Under the pieces are notes generated by a model. That model searched no databases and was not told the DNA's origin. It saw only the letters and a list, made by a program, of their open reading frames with translations. This document shows positions 1 to 7,455 of a DNA stretch of 64,000 nucleotides, piece after piece. The stretch's first letter is position 1. Each line of letters opens with the position of its first letter. This stretch comes from Saccharomonospora glauca K62 (GTDB taxonomy: Bacteria; Actinomycetota; Actinomycetes; Mycobacteriales; Pseudonocardiaceae). A program made the translations under genes and the position numbers. Location of the stretch: positions 4,233,450 to 4,297,449 of the forward strand of contig NZ_CM001484.1 of NCBI RefSeq assembly GCF_000243395.2. Reading direction: 5' to 3'.

Positions 1-264
1 GCGCTGCTGCCCGTGCTCGATGAGGCACTGGGTGCCCTCGGGGCGGCACGCGGCTCTCTCGCCTCCACCGGCGGCCTGGCCTCCACCGTCGACGCCGGAC
101 ACGAGGCCAGCCGCAGGATGGCGGAACTACGGCACGCGCCGACCACCGGCGTTCGGGTGCGGTTGTCCGCGCCCGACGCCCACGAGGCGTTACTCGCGAT
201 CGGGAACCGCGGCGGCTACGTCACCGCCCTCGACGGCGACGTAGCCGTGGCGGAGGTTCCCTGA
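1..264 (+). CDS. C-terminal fragment of an unrecognised protein
   Basis: An open frame enters from the left edge and stops at a TGA, giving the last 87 or so residues of a protein. The visible part is rich in Ala, Gly and Leu, has a helical stretch followed by a short beta-like end (GGYVTALDGDVAVAEVP), and carries no motif I recognise. Codon use has the strong G/C third-position bias of the neighbours, which supports real coding. It converges on the antitoxin-like gene with only a few bases between the two stops. No function can be proposed from this fragment. Confidence 0.6.
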   Translation, partial: ALLPVLDEALGALGAARGSLASTGGLASTVDAGHEASRRMAELRHAPTTGVRVRLSAPDAHEALLAIGNRGGYVTALDGDVAVAEVP

Positions 265-271
265 GGAACCG

Positions 272-511
272 TCAGGCCTGCGGGCCCGAGGGCGGAGGCT
301 GTCCCCCCGGCTGGCCACCGGTGCCTCCCCCGGTGTTTTTGTGCAGGAACTTCTTGGCCTTCTCCGTGGCGCTGTCGATCTTGCTCGACTGCTTGCCGAA
401 CCGGGACTTGGCCATGCCGCTCGCCTTGTCCAAGCCCTGTTCGATCTTGTCGCTGTTCTTGGTGAGGACGTCCTGCGCCTTGTGTTTCAGCTCGTTGAAA
501 TTGATGCCCAT
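272..511 (-). CDS. MT0933-like antitoxin family protein
   Basis: A 79-residue, Lys-rich, helical protein beginning MGINFNELKHKAQDVL and ending in a Gly/Pro/Gln-rich tail. The central pattern (KNSDKIEQGLDKASGMAKSRFGK) is typical of the actinobacterial MT0933/Rv0909 antitoxin-like family (PF14013), whose Mycobacterium member pairs with the toxin Rv0910. No toxin-like gene is visible on either side, so here it may be an orphan or a DNA-associated helical protein of the same family. The family assignment comes from sequence character; a TA function is not shown. The upstream ribosome-binding sequence is weak. Confidence 0.7.
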   Translation of the reverse strand: MGINFNELKHKAQDVLTKNSDKIEQGLDKASGMAKSRFGKQSSKIDSATEKAKKFLHKNTGGGTGGQPGGQPPPSGPQA

Positions 512-565
512 ACCACCAATGGACCAGCCTCGGCGTGGTCTCGCAACGCGAGCGCCGCGCGGAAC

Positions 566-2529
566 TCACCACCGCACGTGCCGGAAGGTCCGCAAGTCCG
601 GCCCGACGACGGCGTCCAACGCGCTCGCGAGCTGAGCGCGAACCCCCGGCAACACCTCGCCTCGGGGCAGCTCGACCTCGTTCGGTTCGGACCCCGTGCG
701 GACGGCGAGGGACAGCTCCGCGAGTGCCGCCCGCACCTTGCGCACCTCGCTGTCCGGAGGCGGCTGGGCCGCCCGTTGATCGACGGCCACGGCGACTGCG
801 GTGACGGCGTCGGTGAGCTGTTCGAGAGCCACGATCGCGGGCCACCACGCCATGGCCTGCCGCCCCGCCGCCGACGGCTCCACCACGATCTGTTGGAAGG
901 CCGTCCGCAGGTCGGACAAGCCCCGGTAGGCCCTCCTGCGTCGCCGGGAGCGTTCGACGCGGTCGGACTCGCCATCCACTGGCCGGAGCGCGTACTCGGC
1001 GTACTCGGCGATCGCCTCGGCGACGTCGGCCAGCCTGCCGCCGAGCACCGGCTTCCGACTTCCCGGCCACAACAGGTAACCGAACACGAGCACCAGCACG
1101 CACCCGATCGCGGTGTCGAGGACGCGGGTCGAGGCCGCCTCCCGCACATCCGACGACAACGCCATCTGCACCAGGATCAGGGGGGTCACGAACGCGCTCA
1201 GCAGCCCGTAGTGACGTCCTTTGCTGAACGCGACCCCCGCGGCGAACAGGGCGATCAGGAGCACGAGGAGGGCTCCGTGCGGCACGAGCAGCAACGCGGC
1301 CGTACCGAGGCCCGCTCCCAGCACGGTGCCGAACCCACGCAGCAGCGCCCGCCCGAACACCGAGCCGAAGTCGGGCTTGAGCACGAGACCCACGGTGAGC
1401 GTGATCCAGTACGACTGCTGGGCCGGGACTAAGAACCGCACCAGTTCGGCCAACGCCACGCACACCGTGAGCCGCACCGCCGCGAGCCAGGTCAGCGGGC
1501 CCGACACGAGCGAGTGCGTCCACTCGGCGATTCGCTCCCGCACCGACGTCCTCCCGCGGCGCAGGCGCTGCTCCTCCGTACCGATGTCGGTGATCGCCCG
1601 GTACAGCGCCCTCACGGCGGGCGCCTGTTCGGGACGGTCGTCCGGGGGTGGCCGCAACACGGGCAATCGCGTGTCGGACAACACGGCCGTCGCGAGGTCG
1701 GTGAAGTGCGCGATGAGCGCCCGCGGCGGTCGCACCCCCGCGTTGACCGCGGCCACGGTGGCCTCGATGGCCGGCGTGCTGGCGGTGAGCAGGTTGAGCA
1801 GTTTGCGATAGGTGTCGTCGCGGCCCGAAAGCCACGACCGCGCGACGAGCAGGCGATCGTAGGCGGTGTTCAGCGCCCGCGTGAGGTTGTGGCGCGCCTC
1901 CAGCGCCGTCTCCTCGTCGCCCGCGGACACGGCCGACAACATCGTCGCGAGTTCGAGATAGACCTGGGCGACGGCACTGCGTTCGGGACTGGTGGCCCGC
2001 ACCGGCCAGCCCGACAGGGCCACGGCGAACCCCCACACGGCCCCCACGGTGAAGCAGACGAGCGAGCCCCCCACGAGATCCCGTCCGTCGTGTGTCCGAT
2101 ACCCAGCACGGTGAAGACGAAGAGCTGCAGCGCGGCGATCGAGGCGTTGCTCCCCGCCTCGCTGATCAGGGCGGACACCACGGCGACGGCGATGACGAGG
2201 AGCACCGACAGGGCGGCGTCTCCTCCGACGAGCAGTCCCAGCGCGAAACCGAGCACGGCCGTGGAGAGCGCTCCGGCCAGCCGCACCGCCCGCGCCCGGT
2301 ACGTGCCGGAGACGTCGGCCGTGACCGACGGCAGCGCGCCCGTGGACACCAGGGCTCCGTAGCCGACGTTGTCGAGCAGGAAGCCCAACGCGACCGGTAC
2401 TGACAAGATCACCGCGGCGCGGACGAGCTGCGTCCACCCGATCGGCTTCGGTGTGACACGCAGCAGGTACACGACCCATCGGGGCGTGATGCCGCCTGCG
2501 CGCTCGCCGGACGCCTCCACGTTGCTCAT
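566..2529 (-). pseudogene. FUSC/aromatic-acid-exporter-like membrane protein, frameshifted
   Basis: The N-terminal part (from ATG at 2529) has several hydrophobic helices and runs coherently to ...GHTTDGISWG. Coherent membrane-protein sequence then resumes one frame over (GGSLVCFTVGAVWG...) and continues to a second membrane domain (SYWITLTVGLVLKPDFGSVF) typical of the FUSC family of inner-membrane efflux proteins. The frames join at a run of six C (2067-2072 on the plus strand); one more base there would restore a single protein of about 654 residues. It is therefore either a genuine frameshift mutant or a homopolymer sequencing error. It lies about 100 bp downstream of the CHAT gene on the same strand. 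Confidence 0.75.
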
Positions 2530-2608
2530 CTTGACGCAAGGATCACGACGAGGCTGGATTCGAGAAACGAGCGCGCGACGGCCGGGACTCCACTGTGATC
2601 ACACGCCT

Positions 2609-2624
2609 CCCGTCCTCGGACGGG
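2609..2624 (-). terminator. Short GC hairpin after the CHAT gene
   Basis: The inverted repeat CCCGTC-CTCG-GACGGG lies about nine bases beyond the CHAT stop codon in the direction of transcription. It has a 6-bp GC stem and a tetraloop, without a clear U-tract. Actinobacterial terminators often lack U-tracts, so it may end the six-gene block and separate it from the FUSC gene. Confidence 0.4.
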
Positions 2625-2632
2625 GCGGGGCC

Positions 2633-5209
2633 TCAGCCCGCGCCGAGGCAGAGGAACGGACGCCGGAACGGGTCCACGGCGGTGGCCTCGGCGAGAGCCA
2701 CGGCGGGCGAGCGCCCGGAAGCCAGCCGTTCGTGGAGGTCGATCATGGTCTCCGCCGAGGCATGGTCCCCGACGCGTGCCACCGCACCGACCACCGTGCG
2801 GCACCCGCTCGCCAACAGCGCCCCCGCGAACCCGAGTGCCTCCTCACCCGGCCGGATGTGGCTCAGCGCCAACTCGCAGGCCGCGAGCACCACACGATCC
2901 GGCGGGTTCTCCAGTCGCGCGGCCTCGTGCGCGAAGAGCGGTCCGTCCACAAGCTCCAGGCGGGAGAACAGTGCGTTGGCCGGTTCGTGGGCCCCGTGGG
3001 CGACGAGGTGGGCGAGCCCCGAGCCGTCCAGCGCCTCCAACACCGCGTCGCTCGTGGCCTTCTCACCGTCCACGAGCCTCGCCGTCGGGTACACCGACGT
3101 CAGCTTGCTCACCTCACCGACCGCACCCGGCACCCCCGGACCGCCGACCAACACCACCGGCTCGGGCTTCACGGCGCTCACCGCGCCGAGCCACGCGGTG
3201 GCGGACGGAGCGATCGACAGCGGGCGGCCGCGCATGCTCGGCAACGCGCCCCACGGAAGCGCGTGCAGCGACCCCGTGGGGATGATCACCAGCTCCCGAT
3301 CCCCGAGGAACCGACCGAGCGGTTCGAGCAACGCCTTGTCGAGCCGCTCGGCCCGGCGACGCGCCGACGACGACACCGCCGAGACCAGCGGCGAAGGCAG
3401 GTGATCGGGGGCGAGTGCGTCGAGGTCGGCCCGAAGCTGGTGGGTGGTCTCCACGGCGTCCCCGAGCGCTCCCAGCCGCACGAGGTGGAACCGGCCGTCG
3501 CGCACCACCACGGCGGCGAGGGTGTCCTCGTGTCCCACGAAACTCACCATCACACGCTCCCCGAGCTCGGCGGCCACCTGCTCCGGCGTTGCCACCGGGC
3601 GCGGTCGCCCCCACGGGCTCGTGTACCAGCCGAGCCTGCTCGCCTCGCGCTGCAACCACGCGTAACGGTTCTCCAGCGCGGCCACCGGCTTGCCCGCGAG
3701 CCGGTTCTGCTGCACCGAACGCTGCACGTGCCGCATCTCCGCGAGGTACTTCGCCAGCACGGGGTCGTCGATCGCGGGCAGCGGCTCGTAGCGGTACACC
3801 TGCGCGCGCGTGCGCTCCTGCCAGGCGAACAGCCTGCGCGCGCCGTCCTGCCCTCGGGCGCTCTCCAGCACCAGCCCGACGGCCAGCGTGCCCAGTTCGT
3901 GGCCGTGCACCGCGGTGCCGCAGAGCAGGTCCAGACCACCCATCCGGTCCCGCGCCCAACCGAGTTCCACCAGCCCGGCCCGCGCCTGAGCCAACGCGGA
4001 GCGCCGGTTTCGCGTAGCCACCGCGAGTTCGGCCCGGCACAGCCGTAACAACATCCGGTGGTCGACCGGACTGGTGCGACGTGGCTTCGGCACCTGGGCG
4101 AGCAGGTCCTTCGCCTCCTCCAGCTCCCCCCGCCGCAACCGGAGCCGAACGGCGAGCAGGCGAGCCGCCGCGGTCTCGTCCCGGAGTCCGAGCTGTTCCA
4201 GCCGATGCGACAGCTCCACGAGCGCCCTCGGCAACCGGGCGGGTGGTCGCGTCCCGCGTTCGAGGACCTCGGTGGCGTCGGTCCGCAACCGCGCGAGCGC
4301 GGCGACCTCGGCCCACGGCAGGTTGCCGCGCCTCAGGAACCGTCGCCGCGCCGACACCGCGAGGCGGCGGGCAGTGTCGAACTCGCCCTCCAGCAGCGCG
4401 GCGGCGGCTCGGGCCACCTCCGCCTCCGCCAGGTCCTGGATCACGCGGTGGCGTCGGAATTCCGGGAGCGCCTCGTCCAGATGCCGCGCGGCCTCCGTGG
4501 CGAGCCCCGCCACCAACAGGGCCCGCGCCTGGTCCAACCGGACCCTCGCCACCCAACCCGGCGCGGCGTCCTCCAGGATGCGGGCCGCTTCGTCGTAGTG
4601 GCGCAGCGCACCGGGGATGTCACCGGCGAGTTGGGCGAGGTCTCCCAGCCCATGCCGGGCCTTGCCCTCGATGCGAGTGAGGTGATGTTCGGAGGCCAGC
4701 CGGATCGCCTGGTCGAAGTCACGGGCCGCCGCGTCGAGATTGCCCGTCTCGGCGTGGATCTGTGCCCGGTTGGTCAACGTGCGCGCGAGCAGCAACCCGT
4801 CGTCGAGCCGCAGCCTCTCCAGGGTCGGGATGATCGCGTCGAACAACGCGACGGACTCGGACGCGCGACCCACCCGGAACAACAGCAGGGCCCGCTGGCC
4901 CGTGATGACGGCATCGAGCTCCCGTCGTAGCGGGCCGTCCGGGAGCAGTTCCAGTTCGGTTCTCGCCCGCTTCAGCCCACGGAACCCGGCGGCCGTCGAA
5001 CCGACCTCGGCCGTCGCCAACGCCAAACAGATGCGCACTCGGATGCGAGCGGCCACCCATTCCGGGGTCTCGCACCCCGCCCCGTCGATCAGACGTAGTG
5101 CCTTGCGCGACAGGCGGATGGCCTCGACGTTGTGTGCGCTCGCCGCCGCGTCGTTCGCCCGGCGGTAGAGCGCGAGGACAGCGGAGAGCTGCGCATGGTG
5201 ACAGGACAC
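2633..5209 (-). CDS. TPR-CHAT domain cysteine protease (caspase-like)
   Basis: An 858-residue protein with no signal peptide or membrane segment. Residues 1 to about 450 are alpha-helical TPR-like repeats rich in Ala, Leu and Arg; about 560-858 form a CHAT domain, the caspase-superfamily peptidase fold. The predicted dyad is present: His738 in LVAHGAH and Cys778 in VVLAACELA. The typical P-x4-S-x-L-x-L segment lies between them. CHAT proteins are known effectors in bacterial conflict and gasdermin or CRISPR-linked systems, where TPRs sense or dock a trigger. The GTG start lies 10 bp after the preceding stop, so it is the last gene of the six-gene block. Substrate and trigger are unknown. Confidence 0.85.
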   Translation of the reverse strand: MSCHHAQLSAVLALYRRANDAAASAHNVEAIRLSRKALRLIDGAGCETPEWVAARIRVRICLALATAEVGSTAAGFRGLKRARTELELLPDGPLRRELDAVITGQRALLLFRVGRASESVALFDAIIPTLERLRLDDGLLLARTLTNRAQIHAETGNLDAAARDFDQAIRLASEHHLTRIEGKARHGLGDLAQLAGDIPGALRHYDEAARILEDAAPGWVARVRLDQARALLVAGLATEAARHLDEALPEFRRHRVIQDLAEAEVARAAAALLEGEFDTARRLAVSARRRFLRRGNLPWAEVAALARLRTDATEVLERGTRPPARLPRALVELSHRLEQLGLRDETAAARLLAVRLRLRRGELEEAKDLLAQVPKPRRTSPVDHRMLLRLCRAELAVATRNRRSALAQARAGLVELGWARDRMGGLDLLCGTAVHGHELGTLAVGLVLESARGQDGARRLFAWQERTRAQVYRYEPLPAIDDPVLAKYLAEMRHVQRSVQQNRLAGKPVAALENRYAWLQREASRLGWYTSPWGRPRPVATPEQVAAELGERVMVSFVGHEDTLAAVVVRDGRFHLVRLGALGDAVETTHQLRADLDALAPDHLPSPLVSAVSSSARRRAERLDKALLEPLGRFLGDRELVIIPTGSLHALPWGALPSMRGRPLSIAPSATAWLGAVSAVKPEPVVLVGGPGVPGAVGEVSKLTSVYPTARLVDGEKATSDAVLEALDGSGLAHLVAHGAHEPANALFSRLELVDGPLFAHEAARLENPPDRVVLAACELALSHIRPGEEALGFAGALLASGCRTVVGAVARVGDHASAETMIDLHERLASGRSPAVALAEATAVDPFRRPFLCLGAG

Positions 5210-5219
5210 GCCGACGGTG

Positions 5220-5684
5220 TCAGAGCACGATCGCGGGTGTCACCACTGTTCGCCGCCCGCCTTCACCGCCGACGTGGACGACGATCTGGGTGGTGCCGCT
5301 CGGGACGTCGTTCAACACGAACCGGCCACCGTCATCGGCAACGGTGGAACACGTCTCATGACCCGCCACCCGTACCTCGACCGCATGCTCCCCCTCGGGA
5401 ACCAACCAGCCGTCGATTCGGTGGGACGCCCCCGTCTTCGTGAGGTTGATCATGACAGTGAGGTTGTTGACGGTGAAGGTGATGGTGCCCTGGGCGACGC
5501 TGCGCACCCCCGCCATCGCGTCGGCCCGCTCCCACTGCGCCACCTCGACGTCGAGGTCTTCCAACGCCAAGGCGAACTGCACACGTTCGACGAGGTCGGC
5601 GGGGGGCGGATCGAACTTGTCGATCAGCCGATCGAGTTCCAACAGCAGTGTGTCGTCGTCCGAATAGGAACTGCCGTCATGCAT
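5220..5684 (-). CDS. Small beta-rich protein linked to the sigma factor and CHAT gene
   Basis: A 154-residue protein beginning MHDGSSYSDDD. Its ATG overlaps the sigma-factor stop by 8 bp, which fixes the start. The first 60 residues are acidic and helical (DDTLLLELDRLIDKFDPPPADL). The rest looks like an all-beta domain with carboxypeptidase-regulatory or Ig-like character (TFTVNNLTVMINLTKTG, WLVPEGEHAVEVRV, FVLNDVPSGTTQIVVHV). There are no membrane segments and no zinc-binding anti-sigma motif. Its position directly between an ECF sigma factor and a CHAT protease suggests an adaptor or soluble sigma regulator; this is inference from context only. Confidence 0.75.
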   Translation of the reverse strand: MHDGSSYSDDDTLLLELDRLIDKFDPPPADLVERVQFALALEDLDVEVAQWERADAMAGVRSVAQGTITFTVNNLTVMINLTKTGASHRIDGWLVPEGEHAVEVRVAGHETCSTVADDGGRFVLNDVPSGTTQIVVHVGGEGGRRTVVTPAIVL

Positions 5685-6390
5685 CCGCTGCCCCCTCCTG
5701 AGCGCGCAGCGTCTCCCGCAGGCGCTGCAAGCACCGACCTCTGGTCGGCCCAATGCTTCCACGCGGCATCCCCAACGCGTCGGCCACCAACCCGTACTCG
5801 GCACGGCCCGCCAGCACCGTCAACCGGATCAGCTCCTGACAACGCTCGGACAGCCTGCCGAAAGCCTCCCAGATACGTCGGTCCCGGTCGGCCCGCATCG
5901 CCTCGGCCTCCGGTTCGGGATGCCGGCTCGGCACGGTTTCGGCCAGCTCGTCCGTCAGGGGCACCGGTCGACTCAGTCGCCGGGTCACGTCACGGGCCTC
6001 CCGCCGCGTCGTGGTGATCAGCCACTTCACGAGCGCCTTCGGATCCTCGATGCGTTCCAGGTTCCGGAAGAGGGCCAACCACACGGTCTGCACCACGTCC
6101 TCGGCCGTGTGCCTGTCGAGACCTTTACCGCGCGCGACCTGCCACACCACCGGGGTCAATTCCTCGACCAACCGGTTCATGGCTTTGCGGTCACCTGCCC
6201 TCGCCGCGTGCAGGCACGCCGCGTACAGGTCGTGACCGTCCAAACCGTCCCACGACGGATCGGCCTCGGCCGTCTTGGCGTCGGTCAACGCATCCGCCTT
6301 CCCGAATCTCGGTGTCGATGTTGGCGAAGGCAGTATCTCCGGCCGGTCAAGCCGACACAGCGTCCTGGTGGAAACCAATCCCATACTCAC
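5677..6390 (-). CDS. ECF-type RNA polymerase sigma factor
   Basis: A 237-residue sigma-70 family protein. Region 2 is seen in AEDVVQTVWLALFRNLERI followed by KWLITTTRREARD, and region 4 in CQELIRLTVLAG through a helix-turn-helix (YGLVADALGMPRGSIGPTRG) to CLQRLRETL. The GTG start overlaps the chagasin-like gene's stop by 4 bp (GTGA); an in-frame ATG lies two codons on. About 50 residues precede region 2, longer than usual. No membrane anti-sigma gene is nearby; the only close partners are the small beta-rich protein and the CHAT protease. It probably drives this operon or a small regulon. Confidence 0.88.
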   Translation of the reverse strand: MSMGLVSTRTLCRLDRPEILPSPTSTPRFGKADALTDAKTAEADPSWDGLDGHDLYAACLHAARAGDRKAMNRLVEELTPVVWQVARGKGLDRHTAEDVVQTVWLALFRNLERIEDPKALVKWLITTTRREARDVTRRLSRPVPLTDELAETVPSRHPEPEAEAMRADRDRRIWEAFGRLSERCQELIRLTVLAGRAEYGLVADALGMPRGSIGPTRGRCLQRLRETLRAQEGAADA

Positions 6391-6761
6391 TCGTTCGGAC
6401 TAGCGGACACGACGAAGTGAACCGAGCGGCGCGGCCGGGGATCCCACGGCCGCACCAACTCGGTTTCGATGAGGTGCCGACCGGCTCCGACGACGTCGAA
6501 CACCAGCCGACGAACCCCACCGCCCCCAGGGGCCCCACCCCCAACGGGCCCTTCGTCCGGATGGCCGCCACCCCCACGGACGTATTCGTCGACGACCAGC
6601 CGAACCCCCTCGGAGAGGCGCGGTGACCAGTGATAACCGGTCGTCCGGCGTTCCGTGAGCCGCAGCTCCACGGTGTCGCCGACGCGGAGTCGCACGGAGC
6701 GCCCCGCGTCGGCCTCGGTGAGCCGGACCACTGTCACCGCGCCCCCCGCCGACAGCGACAC
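6387..6761 (-). CDS. Chagasin-like (I42) cysteine protease inhibitor
   Basis: A 124-residue protein from a GTG preceded by AGGGGGAG nine bases upstream; a longer frame to 6845 has a non-conserved Arg-rich start and no better ribosome site. The core shows the I42 inhibitor signature: GDTVELRLTE, then TTGYHW (the NPTTGY loop), a Gly-rich GGGG loop and a RPW motif near the end. Chagasin-type inhibitors block papain-family proteases by inserting these loops into the active-site cleft. There is no export signal, so it should act in the cytoplasm. It lies two genes downstream of a papain-like protease, an obvious target. Confidence 0.82.
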   Translation of the reverse strand: MSLSAGGAVTVVRLTEADAGRSVRLRVGDTVELRLTERRTTGYHWSPRLSEGVRLVVDEYVRGGGGHPDEGPVGGGAPGGGGVRRLVFDVVGAGRHLIETELVRPWDPRPRRSVHFVVSASPNE

Positions 6762-6869
6762 GTCACCGGGCTCCCCCTGCGCTCGGTGACGCCCCCCGGT
6801 CCGGCGGTACGGCGGTGACCGGCGGCCCCCTCGACTGCCGGCCACCTGCTCGCCACGCGAGTCACGTCC

Positions 6870-7439
6870 TCAGACGAGGATCTGATCAACGTGCCCACGT
6901 GAGTCCTCGTGATACGCCACCGGAAGCCGGTAGCTCTTCGCCAACAACGCCAGCAACACCAGATGGCTGTGCCCGGACTCCGATGCCGCCGACAACTGCT
7001 TCCAGCCGATGCCGGGGATCGCGATCCACACCCCGGAACCGCTGGAGGCCGACCACAGGCTGGTGACCGCAACTCCCCGGACCCAGCCGTCCGTCGCGGC
7101 GACCGAGGCCGAGCGCGCCTCGCCGTTCGACACCGGCGTGGGCTGCGGCACCGGTGCCCCCGTCCCACCGGAGACGCCGTTGTGTGGTGGCTGGTACGGG
7201 TCCCACCCACCCGAGGTCACGGGGGGAGCGGGCGGCGCGTACGGGTCCCACCCCGTCGGAGCCACCGGAACAGCACGTACCGGAGGTGAGTACGGGTCCC
7301 ACCCACCCGGCATCGCGGGGCGAACGGGCGGCGCGTACGGGTCCCACCCGGTAGGAGGAAGCGGTGGCTTCTCGTCGCCAGTCGGCTCTTCCTCCGGATC
7401 GGTGTTGCTGTCCTGATCGGTGACCATGTCCTGCGTCAT
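6870..7439 (-). CDS. GWDPY-repeat protein with C-terminal adaptor-like module
   Basis: A 189-residue protein from ATG 7439, preceded by a purine-rich GAAAGAAGAAG; a TTG start at 7466 is possible and would overlap the upstream gene. Residues 1-30 are acidic and disordered. Residues 31-88 carry four copies of GWDPY-x-PP separated by Pro/Val/Gly spacers. A spacer and a compact C-terminal module (about 125-189) follow, with W138, GW at 145-146, then L149 and a hydrophobic helix (HLVLLALLAKSY). That module resembles the end of the neighbouring C1 protease. Architecture and operon position suggest a scaffold that gathers the proteases; the function is unknown. Confidence 0.75.
   Translation of the reverse strand: MTQDMVTDQDSNTDPEEEPTGDEKPPLPPTGWDPYAPPVRPAMPGGWDPYSPPVRAVPVAPTGWDPYAPPAPPVTSGGWDPYQPPHNGVSGGTGAPVPQPTPVSNGEARSASVAATDGWVRGVAVTSLWSASSGSGVWIAIPGIGWKQLSAASESGHSHLVLLALLAKSYRLPVAYHEDSRGHVDQILV
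7193..7351 (-). repeat. Four in-gene repeats encoding GWDPY
   Basis: The sequence tacgggtcccac occurs four times at intervals of roughly 45 bp (near 7195, 7240, 7291 and 7336), each encoding GWDPY on the minus strand. Spacer lengths differ slightly while the frame is kept, so copy number can change by recombination without breaking the gene. Confidence 0.85.
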
Positions 7440-7455
7440 GTGCTTCTTCTTTCGT

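Noticed and set aside
272-511. A complete toxin-antitoxin pair at the left edge
   Set aside because: Only the antitoxin-like gene is visible. The partial gene beside it converges rather than being co-transcribed and shows no toxin motif.
216-2036. 606-codon minus frame rich in Arg and Gly across the FUSC gene
   Set aside because: It is offset from the two FUSC-like frames and has no membrane segments or recognisable motif, so it is a third-frame shadow.
6762-6845. Longer start for the chagasin-like protein
   Set aside because: The extra 28 residues are Arg/Gly-rich and not family-like, and the GTG at 6761 has a good ribosome-binding site.
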